Below, in pieces: positions 1 to 8,122 of a stretch of DNA of 64,000 nucleotides; position 1 is the first letter of the stretch; each line of letters begins with the position of its first letter. The position numbers were made by a program, and so were the translations under genes. The stretch spans positions 558,001 through 622,000 of the forward strand of contig VWYX01000396.1 of assembly GCA_013396525.1 (NCBI GenBank). Reading direction: 5' to 3'. The stretch comes from Chaetorhynchus papuensis (taxonomy: Eukaryota; Chordata; Aves; Passeriformes; Rhipiduridae). A model generated the notes under the pieces. That model searched no databases and was not told the origin of the DNA. It saw nothing but the letters and a program-made list of their open reading frames with translations.

Positions 1-734
1 AATCACAGAAGGAATGCACACCACAACAGTGGAAATGAAAACCAAACCAAAACCAGTATGGTTAAATGGTAAGTTTATTTGAACAAGAAAGGAAATGTCA
101 GAAGAATCAATCTTTAATAACTCAAGAGAAAGGGCATCCAACAATAGCAGGTAAAGTGCAAGACATTTTTAAGTGAGTTTAAAACAAAAATGAATCTAAG
201 AGTCAAGTACAATCTTACTATTTTGATTATATGAGCTTCAAATTACCATAGGAAATAAAAAGCCTTAGAGAGACTTCAGGTCCCTTATTAGAATGCAATA
301 GATTGAGACAATGTTTAAGAACCAAAGTGAGAATATTGGGAGAGATCTGCTCTTACGAGATGAGAGAGATAAGCTAATGGAGGTTATGACTGAATGATGA
401 CCTTGTACTGCTTCTAATGTCTCCGTATTTGAGTTCATCCACCATTTCTCATGTGTTTATTGAAAAATAAGAGGACCAGCGGTGAGAAAAAAAGAAGTTA
501 AGAGATCTGTCAGTACAATGAAAAATAAGGAAAGCACATGCAAGCAACTGAATTCCTATGGAAGCTGCACATATCAGCAGAGATGCTATACATGACCAGG
601 TCCACATTCATTTAAAATGCAAGGTCAAGTGTAAACACTACATCTGAACATATTCTAAATTTCTCAAAGAAAAGACAATGCTTAAAAACAGTAACATTTT
701 ACAGTAGATTTCTTCACCACTAAAGATTTTCATG

Positions 735-1337
735 GTTTTTGTTGTGGTTTAACCCCAACTGGCAACCAAACCCTGCTTGCCACTCACTCGCTCCTCCCAG
801 CGGGATGGGGGAGAGAATTAGAAAGGTACAAGTGAGAAAACTCATGGGTCGGGATAAAGACAGTTTAATAGGGAAAGCAAAAGTTCTCTGCACATAAGCA
901 AAGCAGAACAGGGAATTCATTCATCACTTCCCATGGGCAGGCAGGTGTTCAGGCATTCCCAGAAAAACAGGGCTCCAGCCCGCGTAGCAGTTACTGGGGA
1001 AGACAAATGCCACTACTGCGAATGTTCCCCCCTTTCCTCCTTCTCCCCCAAGCTTTATATGCTAAACATGATGCCATGTGGTATGGAATATCCCTTGGGT
1101 CAGCTGGGGTCAGCTGTCCTGGTGTCCCCACCCAGCTCCTTGTGTACCCCCAGCCTCGCCGCTGGTGGGATGGTGTGTGGGGCAGAAAAGGCCTTGACTC
1201 TGTGGAAGCACCGCTCAGCAAAATCAAAAATATCCCTGAATTATACACATTGTTTTCAGCACAAATCCAAAACATAGCCTCATACCAGCTCCTAGGAAGA
1301 AAATTAACTCTACCTCAGTCAAAACCAGCACAGTTTT
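735..1337 (-). mobile_element. Solo LTR of an ERVL-type endogenous retrovirus, with target-site duplication
   Basis: The LTR proper is 740-1332. Read on the minus strand it begins TGTGCTGGTTTTGAC and ends GGTTTAACCCAC-like sequence closing in CA, the canonical TG...CA ends. Both sides carry the same five bases, GTTTT (735-739 and 1333-1337), a 5-bp target-site duplication as expected for ERVL. Inside, in sense order, are a TATA box (TATAAA, complement of 1054-1059) and a polyadenylation signal (ATTAAA, complement of 864-869). No internal gag, pol or env sequence adjoins it, so it is a solo LTR left by LTR-LTR recombination. It sits in NAMPT intron 1 in the same direction as the gene. Of the four family members here it is the best preserved. 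Confidence 0.85.
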
Positions 1338-2598
1338 ACATCCAAGACTATCACAAAAGAGATGACAAAATGCCTTATGTTTACTGTTTGCACATTTGTG
1401 ACTAGTCAGCTGTACTACTGCACACACTGCTATAAATTTCCCATTCCTTAACAAAAAAGGAAAAACATTTACCTTTTCAACAACGAAAGCTGCAATGATT
1501 CTAGAAGGGGCTGCTTCACAATCATTTAAAAATTGGCTGAATACGGTACAGTTACATTGTTCCTTTCGAGCAATGATGTCTTGGGGTTTGTAACAGAAGC
1601 ACGTGACCGCAAATCAAACTTGGAGGATAATGAACCTAGATAGCGTGAAGATTGTGTCTCACAAAGAGTATCGAGCCAGAAGCTTCCGATGCTTTCCCAC
1701 TGGCAGAATTACAGGAGATAAGAGAACACATTCACACTCCCACCACAAGATTATAATTAAGGAAAAAAAAATATATATGGGCTGCTGTAAAGAATATTTT
1801 GCAGTCATTAAGTACTAGTCAAATCAGTAGGCTAAGGAGTACTCATATCTCTTCCTCACATACCTCTAGCCTTCTAAATAAAGAATATACAGGCTGTCAG
1901 AGCCTAGAATAAACACACACTCACGTGAAGTGTTTCAGAAGTCAGTGCTCTCCTGCATCCACACAGAGTAAAAGAAGTCATTTGAAGTGACAAATACTTA
2001 AAATTCAACATGGAAGGCATACAGAGTTAAAACTCTGTATATTTTGAGTTTCCTTAAAGCATCCAGAAAGAAATTAATTCTGAAACAGATCTCATTTACA
2101 GTCTAGATAGCAAGTCAGCTCCTCCTAAGAGGTAATTGCATGGCAGCTTATTATAGCTATCAGCTTAATTACGAAACATGCCAAGCAACAGTAATAGATC
2201 TCATTGGCAAAAGCAAAATAAGCTATTATTACTCCAGCAAACAAGGTTCAGTCAATAGCCTTTCCCCTCTTGCAGCTCATGGTCCATCCGACCCAGGCCT
2301 GGTACGTGCCACTCATGGCTGTCTTCCCATCAAACAACACAACTCTGCCAAGCTGATCCTCTCAACACAGTTTCAGACTACATATACCCTGGAAGATTTC
2401 TTGCCTGTGCAGAAATAAACAAATATAGGCTAAACAGAGCACTGGGAATCAAAGAGAAAGAAAATGCAGAGGAGGTGTGTCAGTGATGTCAGACGCATGA
2501 GGAACTGAAGGGCACAGACCCTCTCACTGGGGAAGGGCAGGGAGTGAACAGAACCCCCACTGTCACAGTGTGAGATTGCTATAGAGTATTGTATAACC
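1338..2598. other. Intronic unique sequence
   Basis: AT-rich NAMPT intron 1 sequence. I see no exon, repeat family or RNA gene in it. Confidence 0.5.
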
Positions 2599-2620
2599 TA
2601 TATATAGCTAGCTATATATA
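2599..2620. repeat. 22-bp perfect AT-rich palindrome
   Basis: A perfect inverted repeat centred on GCTAGC (2607-2612), flanked on both sides by alternating T and A. It continues into imperfect TA-rich sequence to about 2632. It could extrude as a cruciform or may simply be a decayed TA microsatellite. Confidence 0.7.
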
Positions 2621-2632
2621 TGTAGCTATATA

Positions 2633-4756
2633 AATTGTGTCTTGCTAAGACTAAGACATCATGCAGCATGAACAGAGATTTTCAGGGAGCCTGCTGATAC
2701 CCCCTCCCCTGCAGCTTTCTATCAACAAGGACTTCCACTTCAAATACTTCCCCTTTTCAGCAATACCAAGTCACTAGCAGAAAAACTTCACTAATAGAAA
2801 TGCCATTGCTATACTGAGCATGAAGACAATGAGGTTCCCCAGATGACACTGCATTGATGAATGCAGTGACTCTTGAGAGTCTCATGATCAGAAGAATTAA
2901 AAAGACTGCTGTTACTTATCAGCATGTTGCACACACACCATACCATATGCCCATGCCCAAACTCTGAGGGGATGGCATATAATTCCCAGCATACAGGAAG
3001 AATTACACTTTTGGGGGATTTGTAAAAGCTTAAGAATATGCAACAAAGTACACTGGAAGAAAAATCTAAGTGATGTAAAAACATTTATCTTGTTATTGGG
3101 TTTAGAGATAAACTGTACAATTTGAAGCCCAGCCTCAAAATCCTGGAGCACTTGTACATTTGAGTAAGTTCCAGTCAGTAATGGAAGCTCAGTACTGGAA
3201 CCAGTGCATATTCACCTATTGGGAACTACTCCCATCTAGAAATATTGACTTTACTAGCAATCAGCACGATACTCAGCACTTTTCCAAAAACACTTTTAAG
3301 ACTTTGAAACTGAATATTTGATAATCTCTATGATTTAAGAGGAAATGTCCTGTGATGCACATGAAGACAGCAAAATAGCGTAGAAGGAGGGGAGGCTGGA
3401 TTACCTCTCAACAGACAAATCTTTGCCTGCCAAATTACTTTATTTCTGAAATTGTATAGGCACTAAACCAGTCATGAGATGTCTTTTCATCCCACATTTC
3501 CAACTGCAGCAACAGAGAGCTGGGACACCGGAGCTAGTACTCAAACTAACAAGTTCTGACAGATACGACCCTGAGATACCACAACTTTTTTTCTGATGGA
3601 CAACTGCCTAAGCTAGGGTTGTACCACTCAGTATGGTCTGCATGCATTTTTTCTTTCACAGCTGTTTATTTCTATGTGATTTTTGGTACCAACATTAGCT
3701 TGTATGGATTGGCATCTACTGCAATTGGATCACCATGTAAACTTCTGACCTGATCCATGTTTTTTCTCAGTCTAAATGTTATGTACAGACAGTTCTGCAC
3801 ACACAAACGGATGCTACAGTTGTGGATACAGCAGAACTATCTAAAAAAACATAGAAAACAAAAAAGAAAACCCCCAAGATCAATTCCCACTTTTGTTTTA
3901 ATTGCTAATAAGAGTGTTTGGTAAGTCCAGTAAAAAGCTTGATGTCGCAAACTACCAGATATTTTAGTGCAATTTCACTGAAAGCGCTCTCACTAAGTGT
4001 GTTTCATTGATTAGGAAATGACAGTACCATCCAGGGAGAAGATGTTTGCTCACATTACCTAACGAGATAAAAGCAGCTACTTGTTTAAGCATTGTTCAGG
4101 GACACTGGAGTTCCTAAGATTTGGAAAAAAGCATACAGAAAGACACACAATTTGAATAGCCCTAACAAAGCAGTTGAGGAGTGCAACTGTCCTAAATATA
4201 ATATAAAATGCTCCTAGCTGCTACAGAAAACCTCATCCAAATTCAGTTTTAAACTGGAAAAAAAACCAAAACCCACCACCTCAGGCCTTTATTTGACCTC
4301 TTTAAGAGTTCTACCACTCCTGGAATGTTACCAAGTCATCTATACTATGAAACAGCAAACAAAACAGAAACAAACTGGTTTAATGTCACTCCAGTGCGTG
4401 GCACTACCACCAATCCTTGAGCACATCCAGAGAATTTAGAAAAAGTAGTGTGCAAATTAGATTTAAAGTAGATACTGTTTAAATCCAGACCTGCAGTATT
4501 TAATGGGATTAGTCTCAGACATGGAAAAGAGAGTATCTTCCATATTTGAATAAGTTAGATAACAAACACTTAAACCTAGTTCATAAAGAGCACTGTAGCT
4601 AGATTACACCCGGAATGCAAGCAGCTTTGTGAGCCTCAGCAGCATCAGGATGCCCGACTGAGCTGCTCCAAGATTTATCAGCATCTTCCCACCTTCCTAA
4701 ACTCCTTCCCACAAACAGCAACAGTAACTGTTAACTTTCTTTATATCTTGACAGAA
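2633..4756. other. Intronic unique sequence
   Basis: AT-rich part of NAMPT intron 1. No coding exon, recognised transposon or structured RNA was seen. Poly-purine and A-rich runs (for example near 3845-3870 and 4257-4275) are short. Confidence 0.5.
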
Positions 4757-4804
4757 CGTATAGTAATAATAACAACGATAATGACAATAATAGCAATAAT
4801 AATA
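4757..4804. repeat. Degenerate (AAT)n/(AAC)n low-complexity repeat
   Basis: A run of imperfect trinucleotides (aataat, aacaac, aataat) of about 48 bases. A minor microsatellite remnant. Confidence 0.6.
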
Positions 4805-5610
4805 TCACCACAGAGAAGCTGGGAAAGGCACAAGTCAGTGATTAGAGCACATAGTGAGGTTTGTACTTCGGTAGTTACTCAGTAACAAGACCCGGTCACA
4901 ACATAGCTTTTGCTTTTCAACTCCTCTACCCAGAAGCACCCTCCTCCCTGAAACTCATCCCAGCAGCCCAATGTTCAAAGAGCTAAAACATGATAAATGC
5001 TTTACAGTGATAACCAGGACTGTTACTGTAGTTTTGTTTAGGCCACCAACAACCTCTCTGACATTGCAACGCAGCTCCTGAAGGAAGTAAGTGACTCTTC
5101 CAGCCTAGGAGAGGCCGGGCACATGTGTCCGGCCAGGCGGGGGGAGTCACACGCTGGCTCTGCCCAGGACCTGGAGGCTGAACGCTTACATGACCGAGAC
5201 GCCGCGCAGGGGCAGGACTTCGGCCCGGGCACTCTCGCTGAGAGGCGCGTCAGGAGCTGCCGGGGCAGAAATCACCGGGTCCGAGAGAGGACGGGGCGCC
5301 TGCACTTTGCCACTGCTGTCAGCACCACTATTTCCAAGAAAAGAAGGGAGGGCCGTGCAGTGCGGCTCTCCCCTCCGAACCAACACCTCGCCTAGCGAAT
5401 GTGACACCGCAGGGGCCGGGAACTAAGCTCAGGGCTGGAAAACACGTATTTTGCGCCAGCCGGTTCCCGGAGCGCGCCGCATCACCGCCAGGCACACAAC
5501 CGCAGGCAGCGACCGGCGCGAGTGGAGCACAGCGGGAGGGGCGAGACGCGGGAGAAGGAAAGAGTGCCTGCTCCGCGGCAGCGACACGTGCGCCCCCTCC
5601 GACCCCGGCC

Positions 5611-5634
5611 GGGGCGGGGGGCGGGCAGGGGCGG
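5611..5634 (+). other. G-quadruplex-prone tract in NAMPT intron 1
   Basis: Five runs of three or more G separated by one- or two-base loops, on the strand that serves as template for NAMPT. It lies about 410 bases downstream of the exon 1 donor. The sequence shows the motif; folding is inference. Confidence 0.65.
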
Positions 5635-6045
5635 GCAGCCCGGCGGGGCCGGACGATGCTCGGGGCCGGGCGGCTCCCGCGTGCCCGCCATGGCCGCCCC
5701 CCGCGCCCACAGGCGGCGGGACGGCGGCGCCCACCGCGCCCGCTTTCACTTTCTTTTCTGGCCCCACCGCCGCTCCCCAGCTGCACGGCCCCGGGCGCCC
5801 CGCGGGGGGCGGCTCGGGGCTGCCGGGGGCGAGGGGGGCAGCCCCGGCCAGGCCTCCGCCGTCCCCCCCTTACCGCCCCGAGGCCGGGCACCCTCACTGG
5901 CGCCTCGGGGGAATCTCCCAGCCCCGGCCAGGCGGGTAGGGGGCCGGTGGCGGCGGGGCCGGCCTGGCTCGGCGCCCTGCGGATAGAGCGCCCCGGCGGG
6001 TCCGTTGCCCGCAGAGGTGACCCCCTCCCTCCCGCCCGTGCCCAC

Positions 6046-6105
6046 CTTGTAGGAGTCGGTGGCGAGGAGGATGTTGAACTCGGCCCCCGCCGCAGCGCAC
6101 TCCAT
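6046..6105 (-). CDS. NAMPT: NAMPT, first coding exon (partial gene)
   Basis: This is the N-terminus of nicotinamide phosphoribosyltransferase, the rate-limiting enzyme of NAD+ salvage. It makes nicotinamide mononucleotide from nicotinamide and PRPP in cytosol and nucleus, and is also secreted (visfatin/PBEF). The exon encodes 20 residues, starting MECAAAG and ending in the family-diagnostic EFNILLATDSYK. The start is one residue longer than the human MNPAAEAEFN form. Tyr19 here corresponds to human Tyr18, which stacks on nicotinamide across the dimer interface. The ATG lies in a good Kozak context (G at -3, G at +4). The last codon AAG is followed directly by a GTGGGC splice donor (GT at 6045-6044), phase 0, matching the human exon 1/2 boundary. 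I looked for exon 2 on the minus strand down to position 1 and did not find it, so the remaining exons lie beyond the left edge. Identity is near certain. Confidence 0.95.
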
Positions 6106-6202
6106 GTCGCCGAGCCCCGGGAGGCGCCGCCGCCCGCACGGACAGGACCGGGCTGCGCCGCCGCCGCTGGCGCTCGGAGCGGGGGGAGCGCGGAGAGAGG
6201 GG

Positions 6203-6219
6203 CCGGGGCGGGGCGGGGC
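6203..6219 (-). promoter_or_regulatory. Tandem GC boxes (SP1-type)
   Basis: Overlapping GGGGCGGGG units read on the plus strand, about 100 bases upstream of the NAMPT ATG. Typical SP/KLF binding sites. Confidence 0.65.
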
Positions 6220-6266
6220 CACGGGATCGCGACCGGGGTGGGGGGAGGACGCGCGCGGGGGCGCTG

Positions 6267-6271
6267 ATTGG
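6267..6271 (-). promoter_or_regulatory. CCAAT box 1 (NF-Y)
   Basis: Minus strand reads AGCCAATCAG, a full NF-Y consensus, about 160 bases upstream of the NAMPT ATG. Confidence 0.75.
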
Positions 6272-6302
6272 CTGCGCCGCTCTGCCGCCGCGGGAGGTGC
6301 CG

Positions 6303-6310
6303 TGACGTCA
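6303..6310. promoter_or_regulatory. CRE octamer 1 (TGACGTCA)
   Basis: Perfect palindromic cAMP-response element, part of a 16-base block (6302-6317) that recurs exactly at 6447-6462. Known binders of this site are CREB/ATF/CREM family proteins. Confidence 0.8.
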
Positions 6311-6319
6311 CCGCGCGGA

Positions 6320-6345
6320 GGGCCGGGGCCGGGGCGCCGGGGGGG
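6320..6345 (+). other. G-quadruplex-prone tract in the promoter
   Basis: Four G-runs (3, 4, 4 and 7 G) with two- to four-base loops lie between CRE 1 and CCAAT box 2. The motif is directly visible; structure formation is inference. Confidence 0.65.
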
Positions 6346-6350
6346 CTCTG

Positions 6351-6355
6351 ATTGG
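6351..6355 (-). promoter_or_regulatory. CCAAT box 2 (NF-Y)
   Basis: Minus strand reads GGCCAATCAG, again a full NF-Y consensus. It lies 84 bases from box 1. Confidence 0.75.
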
Positions 6356-6421
6356 CCCCGCCGCCGGTCGGTGCAGGGGGAGGGGCGGGCGGGGAGCGTC
6401 CCGCGCCGCACGTTCTCTTTC

Positions 6422-6426
6422 ATTGG
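6422..6426 (-). promoter_or_regulatory. CCAAT box 3
   Basis: Minus strand reads ACCCAATGA, a weaker NF-Y match, 71 bases from box 2 and 22 bases from CRE 2. Confidence 0.55.
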
Positions 6427-6447
6427 GTCTGGGCGGGGCAGGCTCGG

Positions 6448-6455
6448 TGACGTCA
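6448..6455. promoter_or_regulatory. CRE octamer 2 (TGACGTCA)
   Basis: Second perfect CRE, 145 bases from the first, with the same 3' context CCGCGCG. The repeated context suggests either duplication of a promoter module or strong constraint. Confidence 0.8.
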
Positions 6456-6483
6456 CCGCGCGACCGGTGAGCGCGCTCTCTCT

Positions 6484-6488
6484 ATTGG
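6484..6488 (-). promoter_or_regulatory. CCAAT box 4 (NF-Y)
   Basis: Minus strand reads GGCCAATAGA, a good NF-Y match, 62 bases from box 3. All four boxes face the same way, toward NAMPT. Confidence 0.7.
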
Positions 6489-6780
6489 CCGGCGGCGCGC
6501 GCTCGGCTGAAGGGGCGGCGGGGCCGAGCGGGGCGGGAGCGGCGCGTGCGTGCGCGGGGGCGGCAGCGGCGGCGGGGGGGGCTCGGTTTCGGTTCTCGGC
6601 GGCCGCCGAGGTTCCGGGACAGGGCAGGCGGCGGCACTGGCACTGCCCTGGCTCCGCGGGGGAATCCCGCTCGCCCCCGCATCCTCGCCCGCGCCCGCTC
6701 CCGGCCGGGCTGAGCTGAGCTCCGGGGGGGCCGCCGCGCCGCGCGGGCCCCTCTTACCCGGGGGCTGGGGCTGATGCCCG

Positions 6781-7099
6781 TATGGGAAGGGACCTCCCGG
6801 CCTTCCAGAGCACCCAGATCTCCATCCACCTCCACTGCCGGCGTTCGGGACCGGCTGCCTCAGTGGAAGAACATGACACTTTTTGACAGAAAATACTTCC
6901 GAGCCCTCTTTTAAGTTGCTGTTGATCAGCGATTACATATAAAGTTACACCTGCTTTCCAAGAGCTTTCTTTTATACTCGTTATAATTTTAACTGGTCTT
7001 CTAATTCGAGTAAATACTTGAGTTTTTTGAATCGTACTTGTCCGGTATTTGACTAGAGGAGGAAGAGGAGGCTTGGGTGCCTTCATCACTCTATCAGCA
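6781..7099. other. Upstream flank of the CpG island
   Basis: Composition drops from GC-rich to AT-rich over about 100 bases. No gene or repeat is recognised before the CR1 element that follows. Confidence 0.5.
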
Positions 7100-7414
7100 C
7101 TTGACAGGAGGCTGTACCCAGGTGGGGGTCGGGTTCTTCTCCCAGGGAATGGGAGAAGAGTGCACGGCCTCAATCTGCGCCTGGGGAGGTTCAGGTCGGG
7201 TATTAGGAAGAATTTCTTCACAGAAAGGGTGATTAGACATCGGAATGGGCTTCCCAGGGAGGTGATGGAGTCACCGTCCCCGGAGGAGCTTGAGGAAAGA
7301 CTGGATGTGGCACTCAGTGCTATGGTCTGGTTGACACGGTGCTGTTCGGTCATAGGTTGGACTCGATGATCTCAAAGGTGTTTTCCAACCTAATGGATTC
7401 TGTGAGTCTGTGAA
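7100..7414 (+). mobile_element. CR1 LINE, 5'-truncated 3' end
   Basis: Shows the typical CR1 3' end: the segment running from 'attaggaagaatttcttcac' through the block around 'aatgggcttcccagggaggt', then 'ggttggactcgatgatctca', closing in short ATTCTGTG-like units (about 7396-7411). The 5' part, including the EN and most of the RT domain, is missing, as usual for CR1. It is similar to the CR1-J group as I remember it. The match is close, so it is one of the younger copies here. It inserted about 1 kb upstream of the NAMPT start. Confidence 0.85.
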
Positions 7415-7960
7415 TTGTTCTGAGATAAGAGAGCACTCTTTTGGAGTAAGTAGCAAATACAGTTCCTGTCACATCTGTGGCTCGTCCGTGACTGGAAATG
7501 GTTTTCTCACTCTCTGCTAATCAGGCATATGGAAAAATAGCTAACTGTTAACAATGCTACTCCGCTGCATTAAAAAAACCCCAACCAAACAAAAACAGCT
7601 CAGTTAGCCTTTTCTGAAAAACCATTGTTGAATTAACATTTCAGTTGTTATTTGATGGTATGCAAATCCAAAAATTGTATAACTACTGTTTATTAATATG
7701 ATTCAGAAACATTGGGTTTTGCCAGTCAGATTTTGGTAGAAATCAGAATGTCCAAAAAAATTGCAAAGGGTAAGATTAGGAATGAGATCTAGGTATTTCT
7801 GACATTGTTCTGTATAGATCCTGGTGTATCCGTAATGCCACTGTGAGCCACATTAATTTGATTACCCTTGTGAGTCCCTGCTGACCTCAGCATGCTCTTG
7901 TTGTATGCCATTCCATGTGAGAAAATCACCGGTTATATATATATAAATACATATACCTTG
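7415..7960. other. Intergenic sequence
   Basis: AT-rich unique sequence with a short TA run at about 7933-7947. Nothing else recognised. Confidence 0.5.
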
Positions 7961-8122
7961 CCTACAGAGGCTGTGGGGTTTCCCTCACTGGAGATATTCA
8001 AGAACCATCCAGTCACAGTCCCGTGCCATGTGCTCTAGGCTGACCCTGCCTGAGCAGGGAGGTTGGACCAGATGACCCACCGTGGTCCCTTCCAACCCTT
8101 CCTATTCTGTGAAACTACTTTC
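7961..8122 (+). mobile_element. CR1 LINE, short 3' fragment
   Basis: About 160 bases of a CR1 3' end, including 'ctcactggagatattcaaga', 'ggttggaccagatgacccac' and the ending 'cttccaaccc...ttctgtga'. It is a different CR1 subgroup from the copy at 7.1 kb, so it was a separate insertion. Confidence 0.85.

Larger units (their letters stand above)
1..6045 (-). other. NAMPT: NAMPT intron 1 (5' part)
   Basis: This is everything downstream of the exon 1 donor, on the NAMPT strand, up to the window edge. No exon 2 coding match was seen, so intron 1 exceeds 6.0 kb. The first 900 bases after the donor are still CpG island; the rest is AT-rich unique sequence. It contains an ERVL-type solo LTR at 740-1332, an AT palindrome at 2599-2620 and an AAT-like low-complexity patch at 4757-4804. 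The ORFs listed by translation here are short and unrelated to known proteins. Confidence 0.85.
6106..6500 (-). promoter_or_regulatory. NAMPT: NAMPT 5'UTR and core promoter, TATA-less
   Basis: This is sequence upstream of the NAMPT ATG. No TATA box is visible near the expected start. Instead there are clustered GC boxes at about 6203-6219, four CCAAT boxes, and two perfect CRE octamers. This is the usual make-up of a broad CpG-island promoter driven by SP1, NF-Y and CREB/ATF factors. The exact transcription start cannot be read from sequence; I would expect it between about 6115 and 6260. Confidence 0.75.
5150..6780. promoter_or_regulatory. NAMPT: CpG island of the NAMPT promoter
   Basis: Very GC-rich with dense CpG dinucleotides, in sharp contrast to AT-rich flanks. 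It spans NAMPT exon 1, the start of intron 1 and the upstream promoter. The many long ORFs on both strands arise because stop codons are rare at this composition; none but the exon 1 frame resembles a known protein. The island extends about 670 bases beyond the ATG on the upstream side, enough for divergent transcription toward the right. Confidence 0.9.

Noticed and set aside
1..5000. NAMPT exon 2 within the window
   Set aside because: No minus-strand match to the conserved THYKQYPPNTSKVYSYFE segment was found.
5328..6311. 327-residue minus-strand ORF and other long ORFs across the CpG island (for example 5401-6267 plus, 6059-6718 plus)
   Set aside because: Low-complexity proline/arginine/alanine/glycine translations that overlap in several frames. 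They follow from high GC content; only the exon 1 frame matches a protein family.
6754..7353. 199-residue minus-strand ORF upstream of NAMPT
   Set aside because: Its N-terminal half is antisense CR1 sequence and the rest lies in the GC-rich island; no recognisable domain.
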